NCBI GenBank assembly: GCA_020284085.1 | Contig: JACEVL010000495.1 | Coordinates: 1,190,035 to 1,254,034 of the forward strand | Length of the DNA: 64,000 bases | Origin: Aporrectodea caliginosa | Lineage: Eukaryota > Annelida > Clitellata > Crassiclitellata > Lumbricidae | Reading direction: 5' to 3' | Shown here: positions 12,816 to 25,380 of the stretch, piece by piece | How the letters are laid out: the number at the start of each line of letters is the position of its first letter | How positions within the stretch are numbered: the first letter of the stretch is position 1 | Position numbers and translations under genes: made by a program | The notes under the pieces: model-generated | Seen by the model: only the letters and a program-made list of their open reading frames with translations | Told to the model about the DNA's origin: nothing | The model's database searches: none

Positions 12816-15800
12816 ATGGCGAGAAGGATCTTTACAGCGGCCTCGATGTTTCTGTCTGGGGCAGTCATCGCTTGTGGACTTAGCTTTTTCGGTCCATTCT
12901 GGCTGCAGAACCTCAAGCCAACGGAGCCGGCCATAACGAACAAGACTTACCTTCTGACCAGTCCTGTGCCCTGGAGCGGAAACTATTCGCGTGGTCTGTG
13001 GGCGCAGTGCGGATCGAGATGCCAGTGGTTCTGGGAAGCAGACTACCTTCTTCAGAAGAATCTTCTGACACCACTCAGTGAGTCAAACTATGTCTCAATA
13101 TTGTTCATAGTCCTTCTCCCCGTGTTGGTTGGACCCGGATTGGATCCGTCGCGGTCCAATTGTTCGCCTAGTGGCATATAATGCGGACCAGATCTATTTA
13201 TGGATTCAATGAACGCTGTTATATGAGATGTTATCAGTTTCGGGGTCGGATAAGAAGATGCACGTCTCCCTTGTTCACAGGGACCCAGAAAATTCTTCCT
13301 CAAATGAATCTTTCTCGATGTAAGAGTTTGTGAGAAAGTGGGCAGTCTCATAGGTGTAAACCCAGAGTGTCAGCATGCGTAGGTCCTCCCCACAAAAATC
13401 GTAATATGACATTGATCTTCGACTTTATCTTAAACGTTGGCGATGTAAGAGCTGAAGGTAAGACTTTTGTTTAAGAGCTGGAAATACATGGACTGGGAGG
13501 CACAACAGCGGGAAAACGGCTGGTTAACGTGATGCCGAGTTGAAAGATAAATCAGCTGAGGCGCTACACAGGCACAATTCATCACGTGGACATTTTTTAA
13601 ATCCTACCAGCCGTTGATGTTTTTATTGACCCAAATGAAAGACTGAAGTTTGAACCAGGTGGCATCCGTGGTATCCCACGGAAGGTCGCCTATCCAAGGA
13701 TTTACGTTGTAAGCATTATTTTCTAGCAAAAGAATTTTAGAATTGAAAATTGAAAATTTCGTAATTTAAAGCAACGGATAAGATCTTTGGACAGGAATAA
13801 AATGCAAGCAGATGGTGTTTCAATGGGAGGACCGTGCTTCGTTGCACCTGCCATCGTAATATCAAGAAAACCAATTAAGCGGCTATCAAGATGTTGGGCC
13901 CCCTACATCACGGTTTAGTTGCGTGCTATGCTGTAGGCCTAAGCACGGGTGTCCCTGTTCCCTTAAATCCTTAAATTAAATTTCTCTCAATATCGATGGC
14001 CAAACCTTTTGGAATTGAACGCAATTTATGATAGGTTTTGTTGGTCATCAATTTCGCATAACTACGCGATGGCGCTAAAAAGGCATCAAGCGATGGGATC
14101 GTTATCTATAGTTGCCATCCAACGCCTTAACAAGTAGCCTAGTCTCGATCATGATTATAGCTAGGCTACTGTTCATCAGTATTGCAAATGCCACTGCGGT
14201 CTAATCTTTGACCTGATTATGCTATTAATTTCTACCCATTGTCATTCGTATTGGTCCTCTTTTGCCTCGTATCATTACATCCGAGTCTCCTAGCTGCTGT
14301 AGTGGCATTTTCACATGAGATTAACACAACCAAGACGCGATTTGTTAAAATCTGAAACACAGCAAAGATCGATAAGCAACAGCGAGAAATAAATTGGAAA
14401 TTGCGTAAGAGGAATTTTACCTTCCTCTATACAAGTCGTAGACTTATATATACAAGCACCATAGCCGAAAGCTGTTGTGCTTATGATCTTTAGGGAATAC
14501 GAGAGGTGAAGTTACACCGTGCACACTGTTCAGTGCCGTGTGTAGGCTTTTGTTTATATTAACTGTGATTAACAACGATCATTTACTTATTTTCCATCCA
14601 GTCTGTCATTGACCTTTTTGTATAATATTTAAGTATTATGCAAATAATATTATATACTAACAGTGATGGGTGAAATATTTAAAGAAATATTTTATATATT
14701 ATTTTAAATACTTTTGAAGTTGGCCTAGGCCTATTTGAAACATTTTTGTGTAGCCCTACTTTTCACTACTTTAAGAAGATATTTTACCCATCAATTTATG
14801 CGAATACTTTAAAACTAAAAGTCATTGAATATGCCTTTGAATTCTATTCGTTGACTTTTAAATTAAGTGGTTGAAATGGAAGTCCATTGGCAGGAAGCCT
14901 CCGCGGTGCAGAACAATGTAGATGGAATTTTAATGGCCGTTCGGAGTTAGCCTACAAACCGCATCAAATAACCGAGTCACCGTTGAAGTTGTAGTAAAAC
15001 TAAATGGAGCCGAGTAAAGGCGAAAACGTGATGTCACTGTGGAATGAACAATTATTGTTTACGAGCCAGCCAATCAAATTCGTCGTCAATCACAAAGGAC
15101 AGGTATCGAATGCTCCACCTGAATGCATTGTCTGTCTATCATAATTATAATACCTGAAAGAGAGAGAAAGCAACGTCATTGCGACATATAATTTCATCAC
15201 GTGCCAGTTGGCAGCTGGTTGAATGAATAAATGCACCAGGAACGAATTAATGGAATAATTTTCATTCGTGAAATCAAAATCTAAAAGTAATGAATGGACT
15301 AGATTAATTAGTCAGTCATCAGGAACAAATAATATATGAACACGTCAGTCAGTCAGTCATCCGGCCGGCCAGTCAGTCGATCGGTCGTTCAGCCATGCAG
15401 TCAGTGAGTCAGTAAACTAGTTAATTTAGTTGACTAGTCTGTCAGTCAGTTAATCACTTAGCCGGTCAGTTATACAGTCAGTCATTCAGTCAGGCAGCAA
15501 GCCAGCTAGTCAGCCAGTCAATCAATCAGTCAGTCAGTCAGCCAGTCCAGCAGCCAGTCAGTGGAATAAGGATTTTTATTCTGGCTAATATATGTAAATC
15601 ACATACAGGCTTAAATTCTTTGGGCGTCTAAACATAACTTTTAAAACTCAAATTAAAAATCCAAATTGCACGCATAATATGTTTAACGACCCATGACCGA
15701 GTGACTGTAACATACGTCACTGGACCGAATACGTACTCGTGATTATTCGGTTTGCAAATTCAATATCAAATTCCACAGATAACTGCAATGACCTAGAAAC

Positions 15801-18800
15801 GAAAGGCTGTTGAATTAATGAGTTACCTAAATAGTTGTAACAGCGAAGGCTATCAGTCAGTCAGTCACACCATCCTGTCAGAGTTTACATCTGTAGTGTC
15901 TCATGTCAGACAAATTCCTGGAGTAATGAGATGTGTTTGTGGGTTTGAAGCAATGAGATGTGCCTATAGTCCAGGCAATCGGTATACTAGGCCTACATCA
16001 AGTGATCAACAGAATAACTGAAACATGAAGAGCCAATCCGATGTAAAACCACGTGCAATAATATTCCTCCCCTCTCTTTCGTCTCTAGTCTTCGTTGTCT
16101 CTTTCTCATTCCTCTTCTCCCTCCAGCTCTTCTCTTCCTCCTATCGCATCCTCAATCTCACCTTCATTGTCACAGGTGAACTCAAGCATCGTTATCCTAC
16201 CTCTCATTGTACTTGGCGTTGTTACACGCAGTAGGCGTACTGAACCGGTAGAGGAAAATGCCATCTCATATGGTTCTCCAAGTGAAGCATTTTACCCATA
16301 CATTGTGTTCCTGGCCAAAGGTCTCCTCCAACTTTCAGATTTACTTGCCTTGCACGCAAAATAGGCCTATAAGGACAACAAAAACCAAATATAAAATACT
16401 TTTATTGTGCATTGTTAAAACTCTTAAATTCTCCAACCGGTCCTTATTTGACAGTGTTCCTCGACTCTGGAACAATCTTTCCTTTGAATTCCGCAACTTG
16501 TTTCCTATTTTCTTGTTTTGTTCCATTACCACTCTAAAACACCTGGGAGGAAAATGTTATTGAGCCACTCTGACATTGAACGACGTGGGAGCTAATAAGA
16601 CAGTTATACTGGGTGCTGTATTGACGCATGGTTTATCGTCGATCACAAAATCATTGGTGAACCATATGAAACCTTTGTTAAGGAAGAGTGAGACATGCAG
16701 CTTATCTAGATACCTATATGTAGACACCCCTTAAAAGTGCAGTCATGGGGTTTACAGAATCCCATGGCTCAAGCACCAACATGACCACAAAAGGACAACA
16801 GCAACATTGTTGTTAACTTGCACTGAAGCTGATCTGCAGGGCCTCCTTGATTTTTGAAAAAAATAACTACGCGGACGGCGGACTGCAGCGTGTAAGACTA
16901 CAATCACCACAAATAGGGCCTACGTTTCCAAGACGATATTTTTTTAATGCATACCAAAAAACTCTTAAGTTCCAAGACTCCCAATGGGTCAAGCTCCCAA
17001 TGGGACAAATAGGGTAAAGTCTGCAACTATTCCTGATGTCAAAGTCAAACGTCTAAATAATTATAATATATGACGCAGCATTCTTATAAATTTTGCTGCC
17101 ATTTACTCTTACTGTATTGTATTGTATTTGTATTTGAACATCTTGTTATAGCGCCTCTACCAGATTTCCTATTCAGAGGCGCTCCCTGATATTACTGCTA
17201 AAGATCCGTATCTGAAATTAATCTCGATAAACCGACCCGACCGGGAAGCGAACCCGGGGCGCCAGCGCGGCGAGCAGGCACCAACCCACTCGGCCACTCA
17301 GGATCCCTTACTGTGATGAATCAGTGTTTTTATTTTAAATGTAGGTCTCATTTTGCGTGAAGGGCCCTAACCTACATTATCAGTTATTTTCTGCTGCTAG
17401 CCAAACACTTATATCATGTTAATTAAGTCCCCTCCAATAATAATTTATCGAAATTTTGGAAAAAAGGTGACATGCGGCCAGTTTTGATGCCCACTGCATT
17501 TTTTTAATAGTGAGGCAATGACCTCTCAAACGTTATTGGATAAGGGCCTCGCGAAGTCTAAATCCGGCACTGGTCATATGTATGCTGAAAACATGCATAA
17601 CCTACATACATACTCAGCCTATAATTACAGCGTAGATGCACCTGAACATCTGTGATGACTGAAAATATCGATAGCCTTGTGACAACGCTGACCTGATATT
17701 AAAACTGCTTCTGTATCTGTCACTGTCGTTGTCTATGCGTCTTTGTCACCGTTCCTGCCTCTGTCTTTATGGTGATTTAACTCATAAAAGTTCGAAATTT
17801 ATCCGAAATTTATCCGCTGCTATAATCGTTCCTGCTTATTGCTATTGCCGATCAAATTGCTGTTGCTGTTGTCGCTTTCGCTGCTCTTAGTTGCTTTCGG
17901 CTATGGTGCTTATGGGCTACGATTTGCATACAGAAGAAGAAGAACCCCTTACGTTGGCCCTGAGACAGCCATGCATGGGTATGAAGTGCTAGCGATCTCA
18001 TTTTCTTAGCCTCAGCATTTGAGGGCGGGTGACCAGTCCTCTCCCTGGCCGTCTCATCTTCCCACCGACAGTGTACGGCTAGATCGAGTACTCATATAGC
18101 TGAGTCGCCTAGGAGGCACAGATGGGGCAGAAATATCGAACCAAATGTCTGCTTTTGCGGGTATTTGAAACCCCGATCTCTCGGTTTGACAGTCCAGCAC
18201 ACTAACCACTGCGCTATCGAGCACCCCGATTTTGCATATATAGAGGAAGGTGTAAAACTCTCCTTATTCAATTCCCAAATATTTCTCGCTGTACCTCGCT
18301 AATTGATCGTTGTTTTCTGTTTCAGACTACAAATCGCGCCACGGTTGTGTTCATCCTATATAAAATTATGTGATGATGCCAATCAGACGTGTTTTCTGCC
18401 TATTTGAATCCAGCACGACGCAATTGCGGGACCCATATGGTTATTCGATTTATTTTCGTGCGAACTTATTGGACCGGTTCACAGGCTTTACCAGATGGTG
18501 GGACAGATGGACCATTTAGCCGTAGCCTATACCCTATAATTATGTTCTTCGGTTTTATCCTTTCATTGTGGTCTCTCCCTGATATCAGTATATAACACTG
18601 TATATCCTCAAGACTGTCCTTCTCAGCGGGGATGGGTCGGAACTCGGGAGCGCTCCTGTACACGTGTAGCCTAGTAGGTCTAACCTTAAAGGGGCGCTAT
18701 GTAAAGCTTCGTAATTAATTAATGAATTAATAACTTGGACCACTGAAAATAGTATATCTTTCTATTTATGATAAGTACCGTGTATTTCGCAGTATTTCGC

Positions 18801-21075
18801 AATGGCCTATTTCTCTTGCCATTTTTGCATGTAGACCTACCTATTACTTGACTTCGATGATAATGTAGCTGAATGAGCCAAAGGGCATTAATTTAAAAAA
18901 CCTAAGCACACTGTATTGCACATCAAACAATTTCACGCATAATTTTATGTCATTGCATAGAGTGACAAAGGAAAAACTCAGGCCCCACTAACAAAGCTAT
19001 TATATTTCACTATTCTGTATTTAGTTTTATAGGTGAGGACACGTTCTATTAACGTGCTTTAAGGCTATGTTTTAACTTTGGTGCAGTGCAATTACAACAT
19101 TGCATGGAAACAATTATCCAGATTCATGCGAGAAGAATTACACTGGCTGCCGATACGCAAAAGCATCGAGATTGAAATGTTAATGGTTATGCGTCACTGC
19201 CTTGGGGCTGCGTTCCAGTTTTTTCATGGAGTCGTGTGTCTCGGTCACACATTCCTGGCCGTAGATTTCTTCGCTCTGCTGCACATTAGTGTGACCTGCT
19301 GTTCCCTGAGACCTAACTCCCACAGTGCTGCCCATAACTTCGCTGTGGTCGGTCCAACTTTCTCGAATAGGTTGCCTGGCATATTACGACATGATGAGCA
19401 ATTATAGTCTTTCTTTACCTCTATTCTGTATGCTCTTGAAACCATTAGCCTATGTTCGATCCTGGTTTTCCGTCGTTAGGTCAGAAACGCCTCTGACGAG
19501 TCTCTCTTGAATAGACACTACTTGAATCTGGTTTTGTATAATTATTGCAATTAGGCCTTTAATGACCATTTGTCGCATAAAGGAACTCATAATTTACAGA
19601 ATGAGCAAAGTATTTAAAACGATTTAACGACGAGCTACATTTGTTTAACAGTCACTCTTAGTACAACACTCGTCGTTAAAGTGTTATAATTATACGGAAA
19701 TGTATTGCCTTCTTGAATAGCAATGCTTTTGTGTATCGTTTGTAGAATGGCATTTGGCGGCGCAGGTCCTGTACTTCGTCGGGGCCGCCCTGTTGCTCGT
19801 CAGTGAGATCGTTTCTCGACTGCATTTATGCTGGAAGGAGAGAGAAGAGGTTCACCGAAGCGTGTCAGGATTACTCTTCTTCTCCTGTAAGTATAGTACT
19901 GCTTCCGATGTCTGATCTTACAGTAGATGTGCCCCCACCTAATGTGGAAGTGAAGTAATGTAGTTCAATATAAGTCGTTTATGCAAGAATTATATAGCAC
20001 CTTACAAAACATACCATCTATTCACCCTACATTGCCTGTCTATAAGTGCATTTAGTAAATGCATTGTTTTCCAAGTCGTGCTCATGTCTGAATTTAAATC
20101 TTTTGCGATTGCCAAGACTCTAATTTTTATCGTGCATAGGTGTACTGTATATTTGACCGCCTTAGAGAAAAGGTAGCCCGCCAAAACTGAAGTTTGTGTC
20201 TACTGAGAAAGCCAAGTTTGAATGTACACATCCATGGTCATTATCAGAAATTGTTTTTGTTTGCTTGAGCATGTAATCGTTACTCCAAATTTCGAAAGCG
20301 CTATAGTATAATCTAAACTTAAGCGCAGGGCACCAGCTTATTCATAGCGCTACGTCGTATCAGAGGGGTTGTCCAGAAATCAATGTCCAATGGAGGTCCG
20401 AGTCCGTTTCCCAGATAGATCAGAGAGAGGAGGCAGAGCACTTGCTAGGACAGGTTTCGTTGAGAACGAGAAAGCTTGGAAGGCAGAGAATCGGATGGAT
20501 TAGGGTTGGAATTCTTGAAGAGGTGAGACTTCAATTTGGAATGGAAAGCCTGTAGGGTGATAAGTAGAGGAGTACAGGCAGAAGACAATGAGTGAGTGAC
20601 GGCATTGGTGGGAACTAAGAATGTGCGGAATTTAGTTGGAAGAGTTCAGAGTCGAGGTGCAGTGTGGGATCGGTTGAAGAACTTGAGGTGAGTAGTAGCT
20701 GCGGGACGGGAGAGAGTGATATAGTGCGAGGATCGTCGGTTAGAGCGGAGTGGTTGGATGGTGAAGAGTTTTTCCTCCAGTTACCACTGCACCTGATCTG
20801 GCCGAATTCTTTCCTCCTCAGGTGTTGCATGTATTGTTGTTGTTGCTTATAATATTGTAGTCTGTTGCCAAACGTCGGCTGTGGCCGTCTTCGGTGGTGG
20901 AGCCTGGAACACATATGCGGCCAAATCGCGTCCTCTGGAGAACTACGCCTGGGAGAATACGTCCGACGTCTACTTCCACTGGTGTTTCTGGATGACCATT
21001 CCAGGTGGAGTTCTCACCATCACGTCGGCCATACTCTTCCTTCTGGTCGGATGCTGGTGCCGTCGGTTGAAGTAA
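12816..21075 (+). CDS. PMP22/claudin-like tetraspan membrane protein, complete, 3 exons
   Basis: Exons 12816-13077, 19746-19886 and 20861-21075 join to 618 nt (205 aa plus TAA). Introns start gtgagt and gtaagt, end tgtag and tgtag, and both are phase 1 with continuous frame. The protein has four predicted membrane segments, near residues 8-28, 90-111, 128-148 and 177-200. The first extracellular loop carries W29, the signature GLW (60-62), and cysteines 65 and 69, as in the W-GLW-C-C pattern of the claudin/PMP22 superfamily. Three N-glycosylation sequons occur (NKT 42, NYS 56, NTS 167). Claudin-family proteins act in cell-cell (septate or tight) junctions and in membrane organisation. The two cysteines are only four residues apart instead of the usual 9-11, so it may be a divergent claudin or another tetraspan subgroup. 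The C-terminus (CRRLK) is short, without a clear PDZ ligand. The first intron is 6.7 kb and full of repeats. Confidence 0.85.
15335..15560 (+). repeat. Degenerate (CAGT)n tetranucleotide array
   Basis: Long runs of cagtcagtcagt interspersed with ccggccggcc, tcggtcg and gtcattc variants. Confidence 0.85.
16400..16560 (+). mobile_element. CR1-like LINE C-terminal scrap
   Basis: Encodes TLKFSNRSLFDSVPRLWNNL, the conserved NRS-x-F-x3-PRLWN-x-L motif near the end of CR1/Rex-type ORF2. No 3' tail recognised. Confidence 0.6.
17112..17311 (-). mobile_element. tRNA-derived SINE (family 1), full-length, antisense
   Basis: Read on the minus strand: ggatcctgagtggccgagtg (A-box region) and gggttcgcttcccggtcgg (B box), then a body ending ctggtagaggcgctataaca and a tail of ATTGTATT repeats on the plus strand. 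A sense copy of the head is at 61526 and of the same tail module at 61905-61945. Confidence 0.8.
17940..18230 (-). mobile_element. tRNA-derived SINE (family 2), antisense
   Basis: The tRNA-like head lies at the right end (tcgatagcgcagtggttagt and cggggtttcaaatacc on the minus strand). The body contains ccgtctcatcttcccaccga, and the 3' module tatgaagtgctagcgatctc lies at the left. The copy at 46728-47262 shares all parts. Confidence 0.8.
18231..19070. other. Intron of the claudin-like gene, nothing recognised
   Basis: Unique-looking AT-rich intronic sequence. No exon with flanking splice sites in a compatible phase was found. Confidence 0.4.
19075..19410 (+). mobile_element. CR1-like LINE C-terminal fragment
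   Basis: Encodes REELHWLPIRKSIEIEML and then LRPNSHSAAHNFAVVGPTFS with NRLPG, the LHWLP .. FAVVGP-x-WN-x-LP layout of CR1-like ORF2 ends. It is intronic in the claudin-like gene. Confidence 0.7.
20265..20770 (-). mobile_element. LINE 3' end, antisense
   Basis: On the minus strand a degraded ORF2 C-terminus (phenylalanine-asparagine-rich, FRTF-like) runs into the dispersed 3' module. The complement reads ataagctggtgccctgcgct, then agcgctttcgaaatttggag and a GATTA-type tail. The same module recurs at 29806, 38598, 40697 and 62737. Confidence 0.6.
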
Positions 21076-21600
21076 CTACCAGTTCAGAATCTGGTGATGG
21101 AGTTTCGATTTAACATTATACCTTTGTACACTGTTGTACAGCTCAACTACAGTTAATAGGCTCCAGGCGGGTCCAACTTTGAATGAACTGTCGACGTTTT
21201 ATTTGGTTCTGATCCGAAGATCAGAATTGTGAGGATTTTCTTAACCATGCTTAAAATTAATGGAAGGATTAATTCTGTCTGCAAAGCACATTATTTGCCG
21301 TCCTTGAGGCAATTTTGTAATGATAGTAATTTAGCGACTTTGTGGTGGAGAAACTGAAGAATTTTTCAGACAGTTCGATTTCAATGTATTCTATATTAAC
21401 ATATGTTTTGATAGCCGGTCAAATTTGGACCTACTGTTGTAATTTGTTTGCATGGGTCTTAGGTCTATTCAGTCACTGAAATGCAATGCAGGCCGCTGGA
21501 TTATAATAATAATAATTGTAATAATTTAACCGTTCCAGAAGTTTTAATATCTCCAGATAAGTGTTGGCCTATACCTGGGTGGTAAATTATAATAATAATG
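21076..21600. other. 3' flank/UTR of the claudin-like gene
   Basis: No coding signal. No strong AATAAA directly after the stop, so the 3' UTR end is undefined. Confidence 0.35.
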
Positions 21601-21614
21601 TAACTAGTAGTAGG

Positions 21615-21735
21615 CTACAACTACTACTACTACTACCACTACTACTACCACTACAACTACTACTAGTCTACTACTACCACTACCACCATCACTACCACCA
21701 CTATGGTACTACTACTAGTACTATTATTATTATTT
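21615..21735. repeat. (CTA)n/(ACC)n trinucleotide tract
   Basis: ctactactac, ccactaccac and tactactagt runs, then attattatt. Confidence 0.85.
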
Positions 21736-21854
21736 AGGCCTATACTATTAGACCTCATCGGTCAATCCGAAAGCATAGAGCAGATGAACAGACGTAGTGG
21801 GATTTAATTCAACCTGGATATTCTTGTACACAGAGAAATCGGTTTTGACGCTCC

Positions 21855-21911
21855 TGCAGACAGCAGCGCCAGTCATAATAATAATTATTATGACTGGCGC
21901 TGCTGTCTGCA
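21855..21911. repeat. Perfect 57-bp palindrome (27-bp arms, 3-nt loop)
   Basis: Left arm 21855-21881 and right arm 21885-21911 are exact reverse complements, centred on taa at 21882-21884. The arm contains gacagcagcgccagtcataa. A direct partial copy of the right arm (gcgctgctgtctgcac) follows at about 21922-21937. Confidence 0.97.
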
Positions 21912-22012
21912 CTGTCTGTCTGCGCTGCTGTCTGCACTCACTCATTGTCTTAATTATTATAATTAAGTTATACATAATTATTAGAATAACGTTTACATTT
22001 TCGGGATGCGCA

Positions 22013-22130
22013 GGATGCGCGACAGTATACTGGTTAGCCAACTGGACTGTCAACCGAGAAAGGTGGGGGTTCAAATCCTCGCAAAGACGAATATTTGCAT
22101 TGAGATTTCTGCTCAACTTGCGCCACAAAA
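22013..22130 (+). mobile_element. tRNA-derived SINE (family 2) head, sense, truncated
   Basis: gacagtatactggttagcca, ctggactgtcaaccgagaaa and the B-box-like ggttcaaatcctcgc match the family-2 head at 18230 and 47262 in reverse. The 3' body is missing. Confidence 0.7.
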
Positions 22131-22950
22131 ACAACACAGCTACAGCTGCTACACGTATAATGAGTACACATAACATAATAATTATATGCCTATTTCTTTA
22201 CAGAATTTTCAACTAAGAGTCGTGTATTTTGTCTATATAATTATATGGGCTAATATATGGCACCATATACATTGCTTACTGTCTATTACACACGGATTGC
22301 AGCTCGATCCGCGTGCAGACGGTTGCGGCAAGGCCACGTCGTGTTTGTTTACATGTCCATACCACCTATTTGCGTTGTATACTACATAGACATACAGAGT
22401 ATTAGATTTCAGATGTCAACCTATTTCTAAGATGATGGCCTCGGAGGTTCACACAGTTCGACAATGGCACCTACGTCAATTTCACACGAGGGGATTAAAG
22501 GAATTCGAAACCAATTCGCAGAGGTGAAAAGGCGAAGCGTTAGCCACACAGCCACCGTGTCACCACTAGACTTAATCCATGTGACAGTGGCTAACAACGT
22601 CCTATGGCTAGGCCTACTTTGGTCTTTCAAGTCTACGGACTTAGAAGCTAATATTTGTCTGAATGATAATTAATATCAAGCAAAGGTGTGTAGGCCTATG
22701 TGTCCCATCCTATAGACAGCCGCGAACGGTTCTCTCAGACGGAAACGTCATTGTAGATTAGAATCCAAAATTTCATAAAACTGTAGTGTAGGCTAGGCCT
22801 ACCAACTTCGATGGAAGGAGACTTACGAACTACTTCTCCTTGAGCTATCCTCTTGGTTTGGTCTCCCTGGTCTCTCCTAGTCCATGTAGTGTTTCTTGTC
22901 CTTCCACTCCTAGCTTCTCTGTCAAAGCTCCATGCTACTGTTCACACACA
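22131..22950. other. Gene-free stretch
   Basis: No exon or transposon end recognised beyond TAGGCCTA-type motifs. Confidence 0.35.
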
Positions 22951-22959
22951 GTGCACACA

Positions 22960-23670
22960 CACACACACCCCTCCCCCATTCTCTTGTGGTGTTCCTAAAG
23001 GCTCCGGCATAGAGTCATTTCTCTTCATATTGCACCTCTGAGCCATCTCATAAAATCCTCTTCTGTTGACCACTATCGCTACACAGACGGCACCCAACTA
23101 TTCACATTCTTTTCCCCCAGCTCTTTCTCCTCCTCCATTGCTCAACTACTCGATGTAGTCAATCCAATCTCTAAATGGATGTCGTCCAACCTCCTCTGTA
23201 TCAACCGTGCCAAAGCAGAATTCATTATCCTTGGCCTCCCAGATCAAATCAAGAAAATCCCCGACCCTTTCATACACCTATGCACCAACTCTTCATCTCT
23301 AACTTTCACTTCCGACTCTCCTGTGCGCAATCTTGATATTACCTTTGATCCACATCTCTAGCTCCTTCTCTAATCACATCTCCAATCTTTCGAGCACCTG
23401 CTTCATGCATATTTATGACGTCCGCCGCATTCTAATGATGCTTGACTTAAAAACTATATCCACTATATTTACCTCCATTGTCCACTCCAAGCTTGATTAC
23501 TGTAGTTGCCTTTTCCTCTACCTCGAATCCACCCAAATTAAGCGTCGACCGCTCATTCAGAAGTCACTACCTGAGCTGTCCAGGACATCCATGCAGGCAT
23601 CACCAAATCAATCATTCCCATCCTTAAATCACCCATTAGCGGTGTGCATACACTTCAAGTCCCATTGCTA
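22960..23670 (+). pseudogene. CR1-like LINE reverse transcriptase fragment
   Basis: Frames on the plus strand carry SCGVPKGSGIESFLFILHL (the G-V-P-Q-G-S and F-I-L region of RT). A segment where the YADDTQL box should be follows (now interrupted), then WMSSNLLCINRAKAEFIILG and, after a frameshift near 23340, DLKTISTIFTSIVHSKLDYC. These are in the order found in CR1/Rex-type reverse transcriptases. Several stops and shifts make it inactive. Confidence 0.75.
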
Positions 23671-23788
23671 ACCTACAACTCCCTACAATACTTTCAGCTA
23701 AAGTACTTTCGTGAAATCTTCACCATCTAACCATCACTTGTGGAATGTAGTTATTCGAGCGCTATCAGCAATTATCTCAATCAGTATA

Positions 23789-24552
23789 GGGTAGAGTGGG
23801 GTAAAAAGGCCTCCTTTAACGGATTTTGCTAAATTACAACGTGAGTCGCAGCATTTTAAGCATGAAATTATTGCAAGATCTTGTACTGAATGTCCAAAGT
23901 AAAGTAAAATTATGTCCGATAAAATTCCCTGTAAAGATTACATTAAAAAATAATAAAATACAGAATGCTTCAAAGGGGGCGTTTTGCCCCTCACCTGGGG
24001 CAAAACGCCCCCCCGTGATTCTGACCTCCCGCTACCTGAAAAGTCGATGCACATAATCATCTGCAATCACTGCATTGATTCAACAATAACTATAAGAAGT
24101 AAAGATCTCTAGAATTTTTTTAAAAGATGTCATCAAGAATAATTAAATAAAAAAATGCGCTTTGCTCCAGGTGAGGGGGGGCGTCTTGGTGCTACCTTGT
24201 GAGATTGCCTATATCATAAAAAAATTGATATGTTAAAGCCCCATTTTTTTTGCACCTTAATTCGATATATGGCATACTTTAAACCTATATTTTTATTATT
24301 GGCTATGTCTAGCATTTTGACACCATTAATGATACAGAATTGGCGGCCAACTCTTACAAGGAAACACGAAAAAATCAATTTTTCTCAAAACAAAAATAAG
24401 CAAACCATCGAAAGACAAATGACTGACGATTATCTCAATAGGGTACAACTAAGAAACCCCAAACCCTTAAAACAGGTCACTACATGGCACAGGGAGGACA
24501 TGGCCGATAATGGGCGTTTTGCCCCGCGGGGGCGTTTTGCCCCACTCTACCC
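23789..24552. mobile_element. TIR DNA element, 764 bp, TA flanks
   Basis: Ends are GGGTAGAGTGGGGTAAAA and, inverted, TTTTGCCCCACTCTACCC, each bordered by TA (23787-23788, 24553-24554). Internal GC-rich copies of ggggcgttttgcccc occur near 23976-24012, 24170-24185 and 24510-24540. A TA duplication would fit a Tc1/mariner-like MITE, but TA alone is weak. The superfamily is left open. Confidence 0.7.
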
Positions 24553-24559
24553 TAATCAT

Positions 24560-25380
24560 CAGTGCCAGTGGTATATGGTTATCACCAACTCTGATGCCAC
24601 CTTTATTTCGCCTGACCTCACTGGATCGCCGTTTCAATTCTAAACACCATGCATGCGCCGAACCCATGGCTATTCTTTTTTTATCTGACCTGAAGCGCAT
24701 AATTCAGACATGCATGGCCGGATCACCTCGAGATCTGGCTGATCTGCTGGCGCTTTTAAGTTCTAGCACTCATCGACCCGTTGACAGAAGTGTGGAGGTT
24801 TTAGCAGGGCATCTTTCCACTGAGCATTAGATTGTAGCCTGTGAAAGCCTTTGTTAGTTCTTAGGCGTCTTAGTATTTCTGCTTAGGCTATTGCATGATA
24901 GTAGGCCTAGTAATAGTAATTATTTTACGACTGCCGAGTTTCCTGTTATAGTCTACAGAGGCTCAAGACTCAGTTCCTGTAGGACTACTTTAGTGCATTT
25001 TATTCACTAATGCAGGACAAATGATATTTATCAACTCAACTTATTATAAATGATTATAGGCCTACTGGCAACAGACTATTTATAATCAACAAATGAAACT
25101 TAGGTTTTCAAAGACTGGTCACAGCGTTCACCAAAAAACGCACCCAGGACGTAAAAAAGAGGCGTGGTTTACTGAAATGAGCAACGAAATCAGGTCCATG
25201 TATTATTTACGTTTTAAATTTTTGTGTTTAACATGACGACAGTCGGCATGTAATGAGAGAGAGACGGTTTCAGTATTAAGTTGCTCTATTTTCATCAATT
25301 TTATATGTGAAGTTACTCTTCAGTCGTTCGTACAACTAAAATTATGAGTCGGTCGTTGTTAAAGATGGAATGCTTTTGAT
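24560..25380. other. Gene-free stretch
   Basis: No coding exon recognised. Includes unique AT-rich sequence and a GAGA run near 25257. Confidence 0.35.

Larger units (their letters stand above)
13078..17100. other. First intron of the claudin-like gene, left half
   Basis: No exon evident. Near 14650-14800 are inward-facing motifs cagtgatgggtgaaat and atattttacccatca that resemble a decayed hAT MITE without a convincing duplication. The CAGT array and a LINE scrap are listed separately. Confidence 0.45.

Noticed and set aside
14655..14800. hAT-like MITE in the claudin-like intron
   Set aside because: Inward motifs exist, but the right end lacks CACTG and no 8-bp duplication is visible.
15335..15560. 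Possible CRISPR-like regular array
   Set aside because: Degenerate CAGT tetranucleotides without equal spacers, in animal DNA.
22464..22673. Open frame with a tRNA-like region near 22500-22570
   Set aside because: Box-like motifs are too poor and no SINE body follows.
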